A DNA stretch of 57,109 nt from Pandoraea sp. (GTDB taxonomy: Bacteria > Pseudomonadota > Gammaproteobacteria > Burkholderiales > Burkholderiaceae): the NCBI RefSeq assembly GCF_004297875.1, contig NZ_SCSK01000037.1, forward strand, positions 1 to 57,109, read 5' to 3'. The stretch's first letter is position 1. Each line of letters starts with the position of its first letter. Positions 26,538-36,630 of this stretch are shown in pieces. The notes below the pieces were generated by a model. It made no database searches. It was not told the DNA's origin and saw nothing but the letters and a program-made list of their open reading frames with translations. The position numbers and the translations under genes are program-made.

Positions 26538-27109
26538 GGCCTGGGTCGGATGAAGCCTTCGATCTTGTCGAAGGTGGCGGACGGCGACGACGACGTCAGT
26601 CGCACTCGGCCGTTGGCCGCGATGACTTGATAGATGTCGACGAACTTGCGCGGGTTGTAGCGCTCGAACAGCGCTTCGGTGTCCTCACCGAATACGAAGT
26701 GCGGGTCCTTCAGCAGCGGGGCGGCGACCGAGCTGGCGAACTCGCGCATGCCGGGGCCCGCGTATCCGCCGATGTCATAGTTCTGCAGCACCAGCACCGT
26801 CATGTCCGAGCGGTCGATCTGCGCCTGGTGATTCGCGAACGTGCGCAGCCCGGCGGCGCAACTCGGGCACCAGGTTGTGACCTACCAAACGATCACCGGG
26901 TGCCCCTTGTAGGCGTCGAGCTGCCGCACATTGCCGTCCACCGGCGTGAACGGCGCATTCGGTGCGAGCTCTCCATGCGTGGCCACGGGCGGGATGGATC
27001 GTGCCGTGCCCGGGGCGCCGGCCATCGCGGCAACCGTGCTGGCCGCCAGCAGCATCGATGCGGCCAGGCAGGCCTGGAAGGCCTTGCGCGGGATGGAGGG
27101 AGGGACCAT
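26534..27109 (-). pseudogene. Secreted thioredoxin-like protein with an in-frame amber codon
   Basis: Reading through one TAG (26882-26884) gives a 191-residue redoxin: signal peptide ([20 protein letters not shown]), the segment [12 protein letters not shown], the amber codon where TGG (Trp) is expected, then VTTWCPSC with both active-site Cys, and a normal C-terminus ending in [12 protein letters not shown]. Nothing else is wrong with the frame. Such thioredoxin-like proteins occur in some mer operons. The single-base change suggests recent loss or a sequence error. Confidence 0.75.
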
Positions 27110-27164
27110 CGGGGGAACGACTCCTTGTCGAGGCAACACGCTGCGAAGGCAGCGCTACGGGGGT

Positions 27165-27195
27165 ACCCGATTCCCGTTGTCGACTACGGAGTCAA
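27165..27195 (-). promoter_or_regulatory. mer promoter-operator (MerR type, 19-bp spacer)
   Basis: On the minus strand TTGACT (27195-27190) is followed by exactly 19 bases and TCGGGT (27170-27165). Within the spacer CCGT-N8-ACGG forms the dyad that MerR binds. The layout equals the classic merT promoter, but the -10 differs from the usual TAAGGT. It drives the broken minus-strand genes; merR starts 5 bases from the -35. Confidence 0.75.
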
Positions 27196-27199
27196 GTCC

Positions 27200-27625
27200 A
27201 TGCAAAAGGCCTCGGGAACCATGAGCATCGGCGCGCTGGCGAGGGCAGCCGGTGTGCATGTGGAGACGATTCGCTTCTATCAGCTCAAGGGGCTGCTGCG
27301 CACGCCGGCGCGCCCCGCACAGGGCATCCGGCGCTATGCCGGCGCCGACGTGGCGGGGGTACGCTTCATCAAGGCGGCCCAGCGCCTGGGGTTCAGCCTC
27401 GACGAGGCCGGGCAATTGCTGCGCCTGGACGACGGCGCACATTGCGGCGAAGCTGCGGCCTTGGCCGAGGTGCGCCTGGCCGATGTACGGGAGCGCCTGC
27501 GCGACCTGCGGGGCGTCGAGAGCGTCCTGTCGACGCTGGCGCAAGCGTGCCATAGTGCCCGAGGCAAGGTGTCGTGCCCGCTGATCTCCACGCTGCAGCA
27601 GGTCGATCGCCCACGCGGCCGGTAA
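27200..27625 (+). CDS. merR: Mercury-responsive regulator MerR
   Basis: A 141-residue MerR. N-terminal winged helix [26 protein letters not shown] and coiled-coil; the three mercury ligands fall at Cys82 (GAHCGEA), Cys117 (AQACHSARG) and Cys126 (VSCPLIS), the same numbering as in Tn501 MerR. MerR represses, and with Hg(II) activates, the divergent operon by untwisting its 19-bp spacer. The start at 27200 is 5 bases from the operator. It is the only mer gene here without a visible lesion. Confidence 0.95.
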   Translation: MQKASGTMSIGALARAAGVHVETIRFYQLKGLLRTPARPAQGIRRYAGADVAGVRFIKAAQRLGFSLDEAGQLLRLDDGAHCGEAAALAEVRLADVRERLRDLRGVESVLSTLAQACHSARGKVSCPLISTLQQVDRPRGR

Positions 27626-27821
27626 GGGACTTTGTTTGCGCGAACCGGCCGCATCGGGCAGCGCGGAGCGGGCAGGGCTCGTGGGGGTTCGCGAGAGGCC
27701 GCTTGGCGGCAGAAGGAGGCCATGGAAAATCAATGCCCTGCGGCGTCGCGAGTAGGCGACTTTATTTCCCGCGCACATAACGGGGAGCAGCGGGGTACTG
27801 CGGCGATCAGAGCGATAAGAA

Positions 27822-28364
27822 ATGGATAACGATATGCACCACCGACACCGCTGGGAACAATGGCTGGAAAGTGTCCTGTTCAACTCACGCTGGCTGCTGG
27901 TGCCGTTCTATCTCGGACTGGTGCTGTCGCTGCTGATGCTGCTCGTCGCATTCGTCGGCGATCTGGTTCACGTCGTTCCGCATATCCTGACGGCGAGCCC
28001 GGAGGAAATCATCCTGGCCGTGCTCACGCTGATCGATCTTTCGCTGGCAAGCAATCTGGTGATGATCGTGATGTTTTCCGGCTATGAAAACTTCGTCTCG
28101 AAGATCGATACCGGCGACAGCGAAGATCGTCCGACGTGGATGGGCACGCTCGACTTCTCGGGCCTGAAGATGAAACTGATCGGCTCGATCGTGGCGATCT
28201 CGGCGATTTCCCTGCTGCGCGCTTTCATGAAAATCGCTGAACCGGGCATGGCGATCGACGAAACGCGCATCCGCTGGCTGGTGATCCTGCACGTGACATT
28301 CGTCGGCTCGGGTCTGTTGTTCGCGCTGATGGATTGGGTGGCAGGCAAGGCCGAGAAGCATTGA
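27822..28364 (+). CDS. UPF0114 (YqhA-like) membrane protein
   Basis: A 180-residue inner-membrane protein with about four helices and the UPF0114 pattern: LFNSRWLLVPFYLGL, VLTLIDLSLASNLVMIVMFSGYENFVS, WMGTLDFSGLKMKLIGSIVAISAI (in two parts), and HVTFVGSGLLFALMDW. Function is unknown. It stands alone between merR and the TetR gene and probably marks the return to ordinary chromosome. The 196 bases before it (27626-27821) hold no gene that I can support. ATG 27834 is an alternative start. Confidence 0.88.
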   Translation: MDNDMHHRHRWEQWLESVLFNSRWLLVPFYLGLVLSLLMLLVAFVGDLVHVVPHILTASPEEIILAVLTLIDLSLASNLVMIVMFSGYENFVSKIDTGDSEDRPTWMGTLDFSGLKMKLIGSIVAISAISLLRAFMKIAEPGMAIDETRIRWLVILHVTFVGSGLLFALMDWVAGKAEKH

Positions 28365-28581
28365 CGACGGCCGATCGCGTACCGGGGGGGCGCGGCCTCA
28401 GTCGGGTTCGATGGTCAGCGCCTGAATCAGATTCCACAGGGCTTGCGCCGCCATTACCTGATTAACCTCATCCCGACGACTCTGGAGGCGCTCACGTTGA
28501 GGCTCGCGGTGTACTCGCATCCTGCGGCGTGACTCGCTCGCCGTGTCCTTCAAAACCCCGGGGTATCCCCGCGCCATGTCC

Positions 28582-29220
28582 TCAATGGCGCTCCGCGGGA
28601 TGATCGCTACCCGTGAGCGGTTGGCTTGCAGCGCCATCAGCTCGCCCGAGCAGGGCAAGTGCCGGTGCAATCACTCCTTGCAGGAGGGCCTTTTCGGGAC
28701 GAACGCGAGCCAGGACGCGAACGCCCATCAGAACGCCGAGCAGATGCCTGGCGAGAACGTCGGCGGGAAGCGACTGTGTGATGGTGCCGTCGGCTTGCCC
28801 CGCGGTGATGCACTCGTGAAAAAAACTTTCGACGCGAGCGAGCGCGCCAGCGATGATTTTCTGGAATTCAGGATCGTGTGGCGCCACTTCCAGAGCCGAG
28901 TTCACCAGCATGCATCCTTTGTGCTGGCGGTCATTTAACGAGCGGCGCAGGATATCGTCGAAAAACGCGGTGATTGCCTGAAGAGGTGCAAGCGCTTCGC
29001 ACCGTCGTATGCGGTTGCCTACGCTTTCGCCCGCGTAGCGATCGAGCGCCGCCCGGAACAGGCCGCGCTTGTCGCCGTACGCGTTGTAAAGGCTGGCTGC
29101 GGTGAGACCCGTTTTCTCAGTGAGGTCTTTCACTGAAGTGCCTTCATAGCCGAACCTCCAGAAACACTGGACCGTCGCGTCAAGGACGGCATCTTCGTCG
29201 AATTCCCTTGGCCTTGCCAT
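28582..29220 (-). CDS. TetR/AcrR-family repressor
   Basis: A 212-residue regulator. Helix-turn-helix at about residues 25-45 (TSVKDLTEKTGLTAASLYNAYGDKR split at 20), and a C-terminal ligand domain of the type that often controls GST, nitroreductase or quinone genes (KGCMLVNSALEVAPHDPEF). The Met at 29220 starts the conserved region (MARPREFDEDAVLDATVQCF). A near-palindrome lies upstream at 29280. It is divergent from the two glutathione transferases, its probable targets. Between 28365 and 28581 nothing convincing is seen. Confidence 0.88.
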   Translation of the reverse strand: MARPREFDEDAVLDATVQCFWRFGYEGTSVKDLTEKTGLTAASLYNAYGDKRGLFRAALDRYAGESVGNRIRRCEALAPLQAITAFFDDILRRSLNDRQHKGCMLVNSALEVAPHDPEFQKIIAGALARVESFFHECITAGQADGTITQSLPADVLARHLLGVLMGVRVLARVRPEKALLQGVIAPALALLGRADGAASQPLTGSDHPAERH

Positions 29221-29279
29221 CGTCGTCACCTTGTTGTGTCGTGGCGCAGCGCGCTTGCCAACTCCGCCGCGATGATGCA

Positions 29280-29299
29280 TTATAGAACGCATGTTATAA
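29280..29299. promoter_or_regulatory. Putative TetR operator
   Basis: TTATAGAACGCATGTTATAA is a near-perfect inverted repeat (TTATAGAAC against GTTATAA, one base missing) 60 bases before the tetR start and before the divergent GST genes, the usual place for an autoregulatory TetR site. Confidence 0.5.
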
Positions 29300-29475
29300 A
29301 ATAAAAAGGTGCGATTTGAATTCGATCCCGAGCGGGCTGCTCCTGCAGGTCCTTCGGTTCTCGCCATCGCTGGCCGAGGGCATCGCGATCGTCGTCATCC
29401 TCGGCGTGCTGTTAGCTTCTTGGTCCACACCCGCGCGCCGTGGCTCAACCGTTTCATAAACCTGAGAGTGCCGCC

Positions 29476-30180
29476 ATGATCCGTTTTTATTTTCATCCAA
29501 CGCCAAACCCGGCCAAGATCGCTCTGTTTCTGGAAGAGACCGGTCTTCCCTATGAGACGATGCCCATCGATACCAGCAAGGGCGAGCAGCACACCCAGGC
29601 GTTCCGCGCGATCAACCCCAACGGCAAGGTGCCCGCCATCGTCGACACGGAAGGGCCGGGCGGCGGGGAGGCGCGAGTCTTCGACTCCACCGCGATCCTG
29701 CTCTATCTGGCGGAGAAGACCGGCAAGTTGCTCGGTGCACCACAAGACCGGCCCGAGCTGCTTTCGTGGCTCCTGTTTCTCGCCTCCGGTCTTGGCCCGT
29801 TTTCGGGGCAGGCCGTGCACTTCCAGTTTGCCGCGCCCGAAGGGCTCGACTATGCGGTGAACCGCTATCGACGTGAGGCCGAGCGTCACTACCAGGTCCT
29901 GAACGATCACCTGGAAGGACGCACGTATATCGTCGGCGAAACCTACACGATCGCGGATATCTCGGCCTGGGGATGGCTCGATCGCGCCTCGCGCGTGCTC
30001 AAGGGGGCCGACGATCCGCTGGGCTCGTTTCCGAACCTCAAGCGGCTGTTCGAGACGGTCGACGCCCGGCCGGCGGTCGCGCGCGCCAGAGCCGTCGGCA
30101 AGGATCACGAGTTCAAGAAGGTCAATGACGAAGAGACCCGGCGCGCGCTCTTCCCTTCCAACTATTCCCCGGCGGCCTGA
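29476..30180 (+). CDS. Glutathione transferase (YfcG/Nu-like)
   Basis: A 234-residue cytoplasmic GST. The thioredoxin-fold half contains FYFHPTPNPAKIALFLEETG, NPNGKVPAIVD and the glutathione-binding DSTAILLYLAEKTGKLL; the helical half contains LEGRTYIVGETYTIADISAW. TPNPAKI with Asn is as in YfcG/Nu-class enzymes, which reduce disulfides and organic peroxides with glutathione rather than conjugating substrates. The Met at 29476 begins the conserved fold. It sits 72 bases before a YghU gene and downstream of a TetR site. Confidence 0.9.
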   Translation: MIRFYFHPTPNPAKIALFLEETGLPYETMPIDTSKGEQHTQAFRAINPNGKVPAIVDTEGPGGGEARVFDSTAILLYLAEKTGKLLGAPQDRPELLSWLLFLASGLGPFSGQAVHFQFAAPEGLDYAVNRYRREAERHYQVLNDHLEGRTYIVGETYTIADISAWGWLDRASRVLKGADDPLGSFPNLKRLFETVDARPAVARARAVGKDHEFKKVNDEETRRALFPSNYSPAA

Positions 30181-30252
30181 CGGGATGTTGAACTACTCGC
30201 TGCGTTTTTCAACACCCTGTTGAGTTGGCGCCAGATGACAATGGAGATGAAC

Positions 30253-31131
30253 ATGGCAGATTCCCACGACTATATTCCCCCGCAGGTCTGGACCTGGAAC
30301 AAACCCAGCGGTGGCACGTTTGCGAACATCAACCGGCCGGTCGCCGGCCCGACGCACGAGAAGGTGTTGCCGGTCGGTCGTCACCCGCTGCAGCTCTATT
30401 CGCTGGGCACGCCCAACGGTGTGAAAGTGACGATCATGCTCGAAGAGTTGCTGGCGGCAGGTCACACCGGTGCCGAGTATGACGCGTGGCTGATCCGGAT
30501 CGGCGAGGGCGATCAGTTCGGCAGCGGCTTCGTGGAAATCAATCCGAACTCCAAGATCCCGGCGCTGCTCGACCGCAGCGGGGCGAAGCCGATCCGTGTG
30601 TTCGAGTCGGGCTCGATCCTGCTGTATCTGGCCGAGAAGTTCGGCGCGTTTCTTCCGCAACAGCTCGCCGCCCGGACCGAGACGCTGAACTGGCTGTTCT
30701 GGCAGATGGGCAGCGCGCCCTACCTGGGCGGCGGCTTCGGCCACTTCTATGCCTATGCGCCGGTGAAGATAGAGTATGCGATCGACCGCTTCGCTATGGA
30801 GGTCAAGCGCCAGCTCGACGTGCTCGACCGCCGTCTGGCCGAAAGCCAGTACCTCGCCGGGGACGAATACACCATCGCCGATATCGCGGTGTTCCCCTGG
30901 TACGGCGGCCTCGTCAGAGGCTGGCAATACGGCGCGGCGGAATTCCTCTCGGTGCAGGACTACGCCAACGTTCAGCGCTGGGCCGAGACGATCTTCGCGC
31001 GGCCAGCGGTCAAGCGCGGCCGCATGGTCAACAGAACGAGCGGCGAGCCGTCCGAGCAGCTTCGCGAGCGTCACGACGCGCGCGATTTCGAGACGTCGAC
31101 TCAGGACAAACTGGAGGGAAGGCAATCCTAA
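30253..31131 (+). CDS. yghU: YghU-type glutathione transferase / disulfide-bond reductase
   Basis: A 292-residue GST with the long N-terminal extension of YghU (YIPPQVWTWNKPSGGTFANI, NRPVAGPTHEKVLPVG), then LYSLGTPNGVKVTIMLEEL, EINPNSKIPALLDRSG, ESGSILLYLAEKFG and a helical domain (YLAGDEYTIADIAVFPWYGG). YghU binds two glutathiones and reduces disulfides. GGAG at about 30243 supports the start at 30253; several upstream in-frame Met codons exist. Probably cotranscribed with the GST before it. Confidence 0.93.
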   Translation: MADSHDYIPPQVWTWNKPSGGTFANINRPVAGPTHEKVLPVGRHPLQLYSLGTPNGVKVTIMLEELLAAGHTGAEYDAWLIRIGEGDQFGSGFVEINPNSKIPALLDRSGAKPIRVFESGSILLYLAEKFGAFLPQQLAARTETLNWLFWQMGSAPYLGGGFGHFYAYAPVKIEYAIDRFAMEVKRQLDVLDRRLAESQYLAGDEYTIADIAVFPWYGGLVRGWQYGAAEFLSVQDYANVQRWAETIFARPAVKRGRMVNRTSGEPSEQLRERHDARDFETSTQDKLEGRQS

Positions 31132-31250
31132 AAATCGCAGGCAGGCGTGTCCCGATCACCAGCGGCTCGAGCGGCATTGAGCCCGCCCTGGGGCGCGCAC
31201 CGCGTGCGGAGGCCGAGAAGGTCGCAGGCACGCTGCCAGGTGGAAGATGA
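31126..31250 (+). pseudogene. Possible 5' fragment of a short-chain dehydrogenase
   Basis: The frame reads ILKIAGRRVPITSGSSGIEP and then ALGRAPRAEAEKVAG, which recalls the N-terminus of SDR enzymes (GKRVLVTGGSSGIG..A..LA..GA.V) with the key glycine lost and the frame soon ending. A relic is possible; the stretch is short and chance similarity cannot be excluded. Confidence 0.3.
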
Positions 31251-31607
31251 GGCTTGGTGACGGCTTGATCTTGAACATCTGTTTTCCCATAGCGGCCACG
31301 ACTGCCCCAAGAACGTCAGGGACCGTTCGACCCGGGGCCGAATGCGGCAGCCGTCAGCCATTCTCGTTTCAATATCGGCCCGACATTCGAGGGGCCGCAT
31401 CGCGCTTTCATCACCCGCTCCGACGGGATCTCACTTCGCCATAATTGCGACCGCGCTGGACAGATCGCGTAGAACGCCAACCTTGATCTATCTCAAAGGA
31501 CGAGAAAAACAGCCTCGTAGCATGAACGGAACGCTGTGCACGCACTTGGATGCCGCACTGCGGCAGGCGCGTCGCACCTGTCTCATGACCATTTTGGGAG
31601 AGCGATC
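31251..31607. other. Intergenic stretch with no recognisable gene
   Basis: Reading frames here are short and low in quality in all six frames. The stretch holds a GGGAGAG ribosome site just before the ATG at 31608 and nothing else that I can support. Confidence 0.5.
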
Positions 31608-31907
31608 ATGTACCGATTCATCCGCACCGCCACTGTCAAGAATGCGGCGGCGCTACCGTCGGCCTTGGCGTTTGCATCCGAAGTCACTACCCACCTCAAT
31701 AAGCGCTACGGGCTCAACATGAGCTTTGGTGCAGAACAATTCGGCTGCGCCAATATTCACTGGCACTTCGATTCGGATAGCCTCGACAAGATGCAGCAGG
31801 TCAACGAAAAATTGATGGGAGACCGCGACTACGCTGCGCTACTCGACAAGTATCGGGACCTCTGGGCTGAAGGCGCCATGCACGATACGGTCGTTCGGCT
31901 GGTCTGA
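31608..31907 (+). CDS. Small uncharacterised protein
   Basis: A 99-residue cytoplasmic protein (MYRFIRTATVKNAAALPSAL; YGLNMSFGAEQFGCANIHWH; then LDKMQQVNEKLMGDRDYAAL). I do not recognise a named family. The alternation of strands and helices and the ending KYRDLWAEGAMHDTVVRLV look like a small dimeric alpha/beta-barrel protein of the NIPSNAP/ABM type, which is a structural guess. GGGAGAG precedes the start by about 8 bases. A neighbouring lipoprotein gene follows 107 bases on. Confidence 0.6.
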   Translation: MYRFIRTATVKNAAALPSALAFASEVTTHLNKRYGLNMSFGAEQFGCANIHWHFDSDSLDKMQQVNEKLMGDRDYAALLDKYRDLWAEGAMHDTVVRLV

Positions 31908-32014
31908 GTCTGAAAAAGTTTTGACGGCAGATGCCCGGCGCGTCAATCGCTTCAGTAGCGGCGGCTGGCAGGTCTGGGAAGCAAGGCGAAAGCGGGTTAC
32001 TGAAGGAGCTTGCC

Positions 32015-32410
32015 ATGCGAGTCTGGCTTATTCCAATGATCTTTGCGCTGGCGCTCAGCGGCTGCGCGTCCACCGAATCGGTCAAGGCGTCCAGGGAAGA
32101 GGGCGTGCATCGCGTCTACGCGGCACCCTACAAGGTGGTGTACGACGCCACGCTTGCTGCGGCGAAGGCAAAGAAGCTCGACCTGCTGGAAAGTGATCCG
32201 GCCGCTGGGCGCATCGTTGTCTCCCATGGCATTTCCTGGTGGAGCTGGGGCGAACGCATCGCCATATGGCTACGCCCGCTGAGCGAATCGAGCACGGACG
32301 TTGCTATCGTGAGCAAGCCGATCCTCGCGCCGCTTAACTATCCATCGGACTGGACATCACAACTGTTCGAGCAGATTGCGACCGAGTTGCAATCGTCGGC
32401 AGCCCAGTAA
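32015..32410 (+). CDS. Small lipoprotein
   Basis: A 131-residue protein with a lipoprotein signal (MRVWLIPMIFALALSGCAST; lipobox LSGC), so it should be anchored in a membrane on the periplasmic side. The mature part (VYAAPYKVVYDATLAAAKAK, LDLLESDPAAGRIVVSHGIS) looks like one alpha/beta domain of the DUF3568-like type seen in other small lipoproteins. AAGGAG lies just upstream of ATG 32015. No function assigned. Confidence 0.75.
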   Translation: MRVWLIPMIFALALSGCASTESVKASREEGVHRVYAAPYKVVYDATLAAAKAKKLDLLESDPAAGRIVVSHGISWWSWGERIAIWLRPLSESSTDVAIVSKPILAPLNYPSDWTSQLFEQIATELQSSAAQ

Positions 32411-32423
32411 GTTTGCGTAGGCT

Positions 32424-32440
32424 GCGCCCAAGACGGGCGC
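32424..32440. terminator. Hairpin between convergent genes
   Basis: GCGCCC (32424-32429) and GGGCGC (32435-32440) pair around 5 bases, in the 49-base gap between the lipoprotein and the opposing phosphoesterase. No T-run follows, so this is a weak call. Confidence 0.35.
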
Positions 32441-32459
32441 GCTCGCACACGCCTATCCA

Positions 32460-34031
32460 TCATGGCCGCGAGGCCGCCTGTTCATCGCTTGGCGGCGGCG
32501 GCATCTGACGGCCGCGCTGCTTCCATTGCCGGATTGCCGCATCCGCCGTGCTCAGGAAGGCGGCCGTGGCATTGGCATCGCCGCGGCTTTTCTGGAAGTT
32601 GTCTTTGATGGCTCGTTGTTGTTCGGCTGGCGCCACGCTCAGGTGGCGGGCCAGCGCGATCCGCGCGAAGCCGGCTGCCGAGGCGTCGGCTGGGCTCGCA
32701 GTTTCTGTGACCGCGCCGAGCGGGCCTGACGCGGGGGCGGGCAGCGTCATTGGCGTGTCGCGTGGCGTGCTGCCTATGAGTGAATCGAAGCTGTTTGCCG
32801 CGCCATCGCGTGCGGTCAACGGGCCTGCGAGGCCAAACAGCCGAGTCAGCGTCTTGGGGATCGAACTGTGGTCGTACTGCCGATGGTCGATCACATTTTT
32901 GCCGACCCACGGCGATGCGATGATGCAGGGCACGCGCAGGCCAAGGCGGTCGAAAGCGAAGTTGTGTGTGTTGTATCTCGACCCCGGTCCGGCGTCACCG
33001 GGCGGCGTCGCGGCCGGCGGCACCATGTGGTCGTAGAAACCGCCGTGCTCGTCGAACAGTACCACCAGCAGGCTGTCTTGCCAGACCCTGGAGGCGCGCA
33101 GGGTTTCGTACACCGTTTTGACGAGCTGCTCGCCTTTGCGCACGTCGCCCAGCGGATGCATGCTGTTGCCGCCCTGGAAATTGTGCGACACGTCGTAGTC
33201 CGGCTCGATGAATACGTATGCGGCGTCGAACGCCGCGTCGTTGATCACTGCGGCGAAGTCGTCCATGTCGTGGAAGTGCCCGTCCATCTCGGCCAGGGTC
33301 ATGCCTTTGATGGCGAGCACCTGCGGGAATGAATCGCCCTCGATGATTTTCCAGTTCAAGCCCCTGGCGGACAGCTTGTCGAAAATCGTGCCGTTGGGCA
33401 GGTCGAATCCGGCCACGTAGTCTTCGATCGTCGCGCCGTCGCTCGGGCTGGCATCGAGCCCGCCGGAGGAGGCCGCGTGCACGAAAAAGCGGTTCGGCCA
33501 GGTCGGGCCCGGCAGCGACGAATACCACGCGTCGCACACCACGAATTCGCGCGCCAGCGCGTTGATCACCGGCAACTGGGCCGGCGTGTAGCTGTTCATC
33601 GCCCATTCCGGCCGATCCGAGCCGCACGCGGCATAGTTGGCGACAAACCCGCTGTTGGCCTTGCCCGGCGCCGCTGGCGGATACCCGCCGACGAGTTTGC
33701 CGTTGGCGTCGACGTTGGGCGGGCCCCACGCGCCGGCACCGCACAGGCAGGTCATCGTGTTCTCGAATTCGTGCCCCGGGTCCTTGTGCGTGTTGCTGAG
33801 CTGAAAGGGCGTGCCGTTGGCGTTGGCCGCGACCGGTTCGCTGGCTCGACGCGGATTGGGGTTGGTCGGCGGCGCGGCCGGGTCGATGCCGTTCGCCCGG
33901 GTGGGCGAGCCGGTCACGGCATCGATGCCGGTCAGCGCCGAGAATCCGAGAATGTGGTCGAACGACCGGTTCTCGAGCATCAGCACAAACACGTGCTTGA
34001 TCGGGGAGGGGCTGTTCGCTGCGGGCGTCAT
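32460..34031 (-). CDS. Phosphoesterase (phospholipase C / acid phosphatase AcpA family)
   Basis: A 523-residue hydrolase of the phosphoesterase family that includes phospholipase C and AcpA. It opens directly with the family start ([20 protein letters not shown]), continues with [30 protein letters not shown], and [19 protein letters not shown], which carry metal and catalytic residues. There is no signal peptide, so it is either cytoplasmic or exported in an unusual way; most relatives are secreted by Tat. The last 100 residues are an Ala-rich helical tail. Substrate is not predictable. The gene stands alone. Confidence 0.88.
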   Translation of the reverse strand: MTPAANSPSPIKHVFVLMLENRSFDHILGFSALTGIDAVTGSPTRANGIDPAAPPTNPNPRRASEPVAANANGTPFQLSNTHKDPGHEFENTMTCLCGAGAWGPPNVDANGKLVGGYPPAAPGKANSGFVANYAACGSDRPEWAMNSYTPAQLPVINALAREFVVCDAWYSSLPGPTWPNRFFVHAASSGGLDASPSDGATIEDYVAGFDLPNGTIFDKLSARGLNWKIIEGDSFPQVLAIKGMTLAEMDGHFHDMDDFAAVINDAAFDAAYVFIEPDYDVSHNFQGGNSMHPLGDVRKGEQLVKTVYETLRASRVWQDSLLVVLFDEHGGFYDHMVPPAATPPGDAGPGSRYNTHNFAFDRLGLRVPCIIASPWVGKNVIDHRQYDHSSIPKTLTRLFGLAGPLTARDGAANSFDSLIGSTPRDTPMTLPAPASGPLGAVTETASPADASAAGFARIALARHLSVAPAEQQRAIKDNFQKSRGDANATAAFLSTADAAIRQWKQRGRQMPPPPSDEQAASRP

Positions 34032-34149
34032 GAACTCTCCTGTTTGCGCGTGGCGCGCCAGCCGTGCCGATTCGGCGCCGGCTGCGTCACCAGGATGGCG
34101 ATCTCAATGCGGGAGGGTAGGCCTGGCGGTGCGCCGTGTAAAGCGGTCA

Positions 34150-34182
34150 CACCCAGGCGGCCGCACCCAGGCGGCCGCACCC
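34150..34182. repeat. Short tandem repeat upstream of icd
   Basis: CACCCAGGCGGCCG occurs twice in tandem (34150-34163, 34164-34177) and begins a third time. It lies in the region between the phosphoesterase start and icd, with no clear function. Confidence 0.7.
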
Positions 34183-34323
34183 GATGGCCTCCGGCTCGAC
34201 TGCGAGGGTTCGGCCCCAACCCACGCTCTTACCCCCAGAATCAGGCACAATTCGGGTATTGCCCTCGATCTGAACCGTGGCGGGGGTATGTTTCCCACCG
34301 ATGACCTGATTTCGAGACAAGCA

Positions 34324-36564
34324 ATGAGCGCCGAGCAATCCACCATTATCTACACTCTCACCGACGAAGCCCCGCTGCTGGCCACCAGCGCCTTTTTGCC
34401 GATCATTCGCACATTTACGGCGCCGGCGGGCATTCGGGTCGAGACCAGCGACATTTCCGTGGCTGGCCGCATTCTCGGCGAGTTTCCCGAATTCCTGACC
34501 GAAGAGCAGCGCGTGCCCGATAACCTGGCCGAGCTGGGGCGGCTCACGCAGTTGCCCGACACCAATATCATCAAGCTGCCCAATATCAGCGCTTCGGTGC
34601 ACCAGCTGGTCGGCGCGATCAAGGAGCTGCAGTCCAAGGGCTACAACGTGCCGGATTTCCCTGAAGACCCGAAGACCGAGGTCGAGAAGGCGATTCGCCA
34701 GCGCTACTCGAAATGCCTGGGCAGCGCGGTGAACCCGGTGTTGCGCGAGGGCAATTCCGATCGCCGCGCGCCGGCCGCCGTAAAGAATTACGCACGCAAG
34801 CATCCGCACAGCATGGGCGAGTGGAGCATGGCCTCGCGCACGCACGTCGCGCACATGAAGCACGGCGACTTCTATCACGGCGAAAAGTCGATGACGCTCG
34901 ACCGCGCGCGCGACGTCAAGATGGAACTGCTCACCGCCGACGGCAAGACGATCGTGCTCAAGCCGAAGGTCGCGCTGCAGGCGGGCGAGATCATCGACAG
35001 CATGTTCATGAGCAAGAAGGCGCTGTGCGAGTTCTATGAAGAGCAGATGGAAGACGCGCGCAAGACCGGCGTGATGCTCTCGCTGCACGTCAAGGCCACC
35101 ATGATGAAGGTCTCGCACCCGATCGTGTTCGGTCACGCGGTCAAGATTTTCTACAAGGACGCCTTCGCCAAGCACGGCAAGCTGTTCGACGAGCTGGGCG
35201 TGAACGTGAATAACGGCCTGGTCAATCTGTACGACAAGATCGAGTCGCTGCCGAGCTCCAAGCGCGAGGAAATCATCCGCGACCTGCACGCCTGCCACGA
35301 ACACCGCCCCGAGCTGGCGATGGTCGACTCGGCCAAGGGCATCTCCAACCTGTACGCGCCCAACGACGTGATCGTCGACGCCTCGATGCCGGCCATGATC
35401 CGCATCGGCGGCAAGATGTGGGGCGCCGACGGCCGCCCGAAGGACACCAAGGCGGTGATTCCGGAGAGCACCTTCGCCCGCATCTATCAGGAAGTGATCA
35501 ACTTCTGCAAGACCAACGGCAACTTCGATCCGGTCACCATGGGCACCGTGCCCAACGTCGGGCTGATGGCGCAGCAGGCCGAGGAATACGGCTCGCACGA
35601 CAAGACGTTCGAAGTGCCAGAAGCCGGCGAAGCCCGCATCGTCGACATCGCCACCGGTGAAGTGCTGCTGGTGCAAAACGTCGAGCAGGGCGACATCTGG
35701 CGCATGTGCCAGGTCAAGGACGCGCCGATTCGCGACTGGGTCAAGCTGGCCGTCACGCGCGCGCGCAATTCCGGCATGCCGGCGATTTTCTGGCTCGACC
35801 CGTACCGTCCGCACGAGGCCGAGCTGATCAAGAAGGTCGAGACCTACCTCAAGGGCCACGACACCACCGGCCTGGACATCCAGATCATGTCGCAGGTGCG
35901 GGCGATGCGCTACACGCTCGAGCGCGTGATTCGCGGCCTGGACACCATCTCGGTCACCGGCAACATCCTGCGCGACTACCTCACCGACCTGTTCCCGATC
36001 ATGGAACTCGGCACCAGCGCCAAGATGCTCTCGATCGTTCCGCTGATGGCCGGCGGCGGCATGTACGAGACGGGCGCCGGCGGCTCGGCACCCAAGCACG
36101 TCAAGCAACTGGTGGAGGAAAACCACCTGCGCTGGGATTCGCTGGGTGAATTCCTCGCGCTGGCCGTGTCGCTGGAGGAAACCGGCATCAAGACGGGCAA
36201 TGCCCGCGCCAAGCTGCTCGCGCGCACGCTCGACGCGGCCACCGGCAAGCTGCTGGAAAACAACAAGAATCCGTCGCCCAAGACCGGCCAGCTCGACAAT
36301 CGCGGCAGCCAGTTCTATCTGGCAATGTACTGGGCGCAGGCGCTGGCCGAGCAAACCGAGGACGCCGAACTGGCGGCTCGTTTCGCGCCGCTGGCTCAGC
36401 AACTGACCGACAACGAGCAGGCCATCGTGGCCGAGCTCTCTGCCGTGCAGGGCAAGCCGGTCGACATCGGCGGCTACTACAAGCCCGACTTCGCCAAGCT
36501 CGACGCCGTGATGCGCCCGAGCCAGACGTTCAACCGGGCGCTGGCCTCGCTCGCCGCCGCGTAA
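34324..36564 (+). CDS. icd: Monomeric NADP-dependent isocitrate dehydrogenase
   Basis: A 746-residue enzyme of the monomeric IDH class, which oxidises isocitrate to 2-oxoglutarate with NADP+ in the TCA cycle. The match is full length: [56 protein letters not shown] (substrate binding), [36 protein letters not shown], and [16 protein letters not shown]. The start at 34324 agrees with family length; an upstream in-frame Met at 34288 is less likely. Monomeric IDH is common in Burkholderiaceae and here stands alone as an unlinked core gene. Confidence 0.97.
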   Translation: MSAEQSTIIYTLTDEAPLLATSAFLPIIRTFTAPAGIRVETSDISVAGRILGEFPEFLTEEQRVPDNLAELGRLTQLPDTNIIKLPNISASVHQLVGAIKELQSKGYNVPDFPEDPKTEVEKAIRQRYSKCLGSAVNPVLREGNSDRRAPAAVKNYARKHPHSMGEWSMASRTHVAHMKHGDFYHGEKSMTLDRARDVKMELLTADGKTIVLKPKVALQAGEIIDSMFMSKKALCEFYEEQMEDARKTGVMLSLHVKATMMKVSHPIVFGHAVKIFYKDAFAKHGKLFDELGVNVNNGLVNLYDKIESLPSSKREEIIRDLHACHEHRPELAMVDSAKGISNLYAPNDVIVDASMPAMIRIGGKMWGADGRPKDTKAVIPESTFARIYQEVINFCKTNGNFDPVTMGTVPNVGLMAQQAEEYGSHDKTFEVPEAGEARIVDIATGEVLLVQNVEQGDIWRMCQVKDAPIRDWVKLAVTRARNSGMPAIFWLDPYRPHEAELIKKVETYLKGHDTTGLDIQIMSQVRAMRYTLERVIRGLDTISVTGNILRDYLTDLFPIMELGTSAKMLSIVPLMAGGGMYETGAGGSAPKHVKQLVEENHLRWDSLGEFLALAVSLEETGIKTGNARAKLLARTLDAATGKLLENNKNPSPKTGQLDNRGSQFYLAMYWAQALAEQTEDAELAARFAPLAQQLTDNEQAIVAELSAVQGKPVDIGGYYKPDFAKLDAVMRPSQTFNRALASLAAA

Positions 36565-36630
36565 GGGCGCTGCCCGCTGCCGCTCGCCGGCCCGGGCGGG
36601 CGGGGCGATGCGTGCGACCATGCCGGCCAT

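Noticed and set aside
27626..27821. Two GACTTT(G/A)TTT stretches as possible island attachment sites
   Set aside because: They are short, imperfect and I found no integrase or matching copy at the left edge.
28398..28637. A short minus-strand frame after UPF0114
   Set aside because: It overlaps the end of the TetR gene and resembles nothing; no ribosome site.
31247..31444. A 65-codon plus-strand frame in the gap after yghU
   Set aside because: No family resemblance, no ribosome site, atypical composition.
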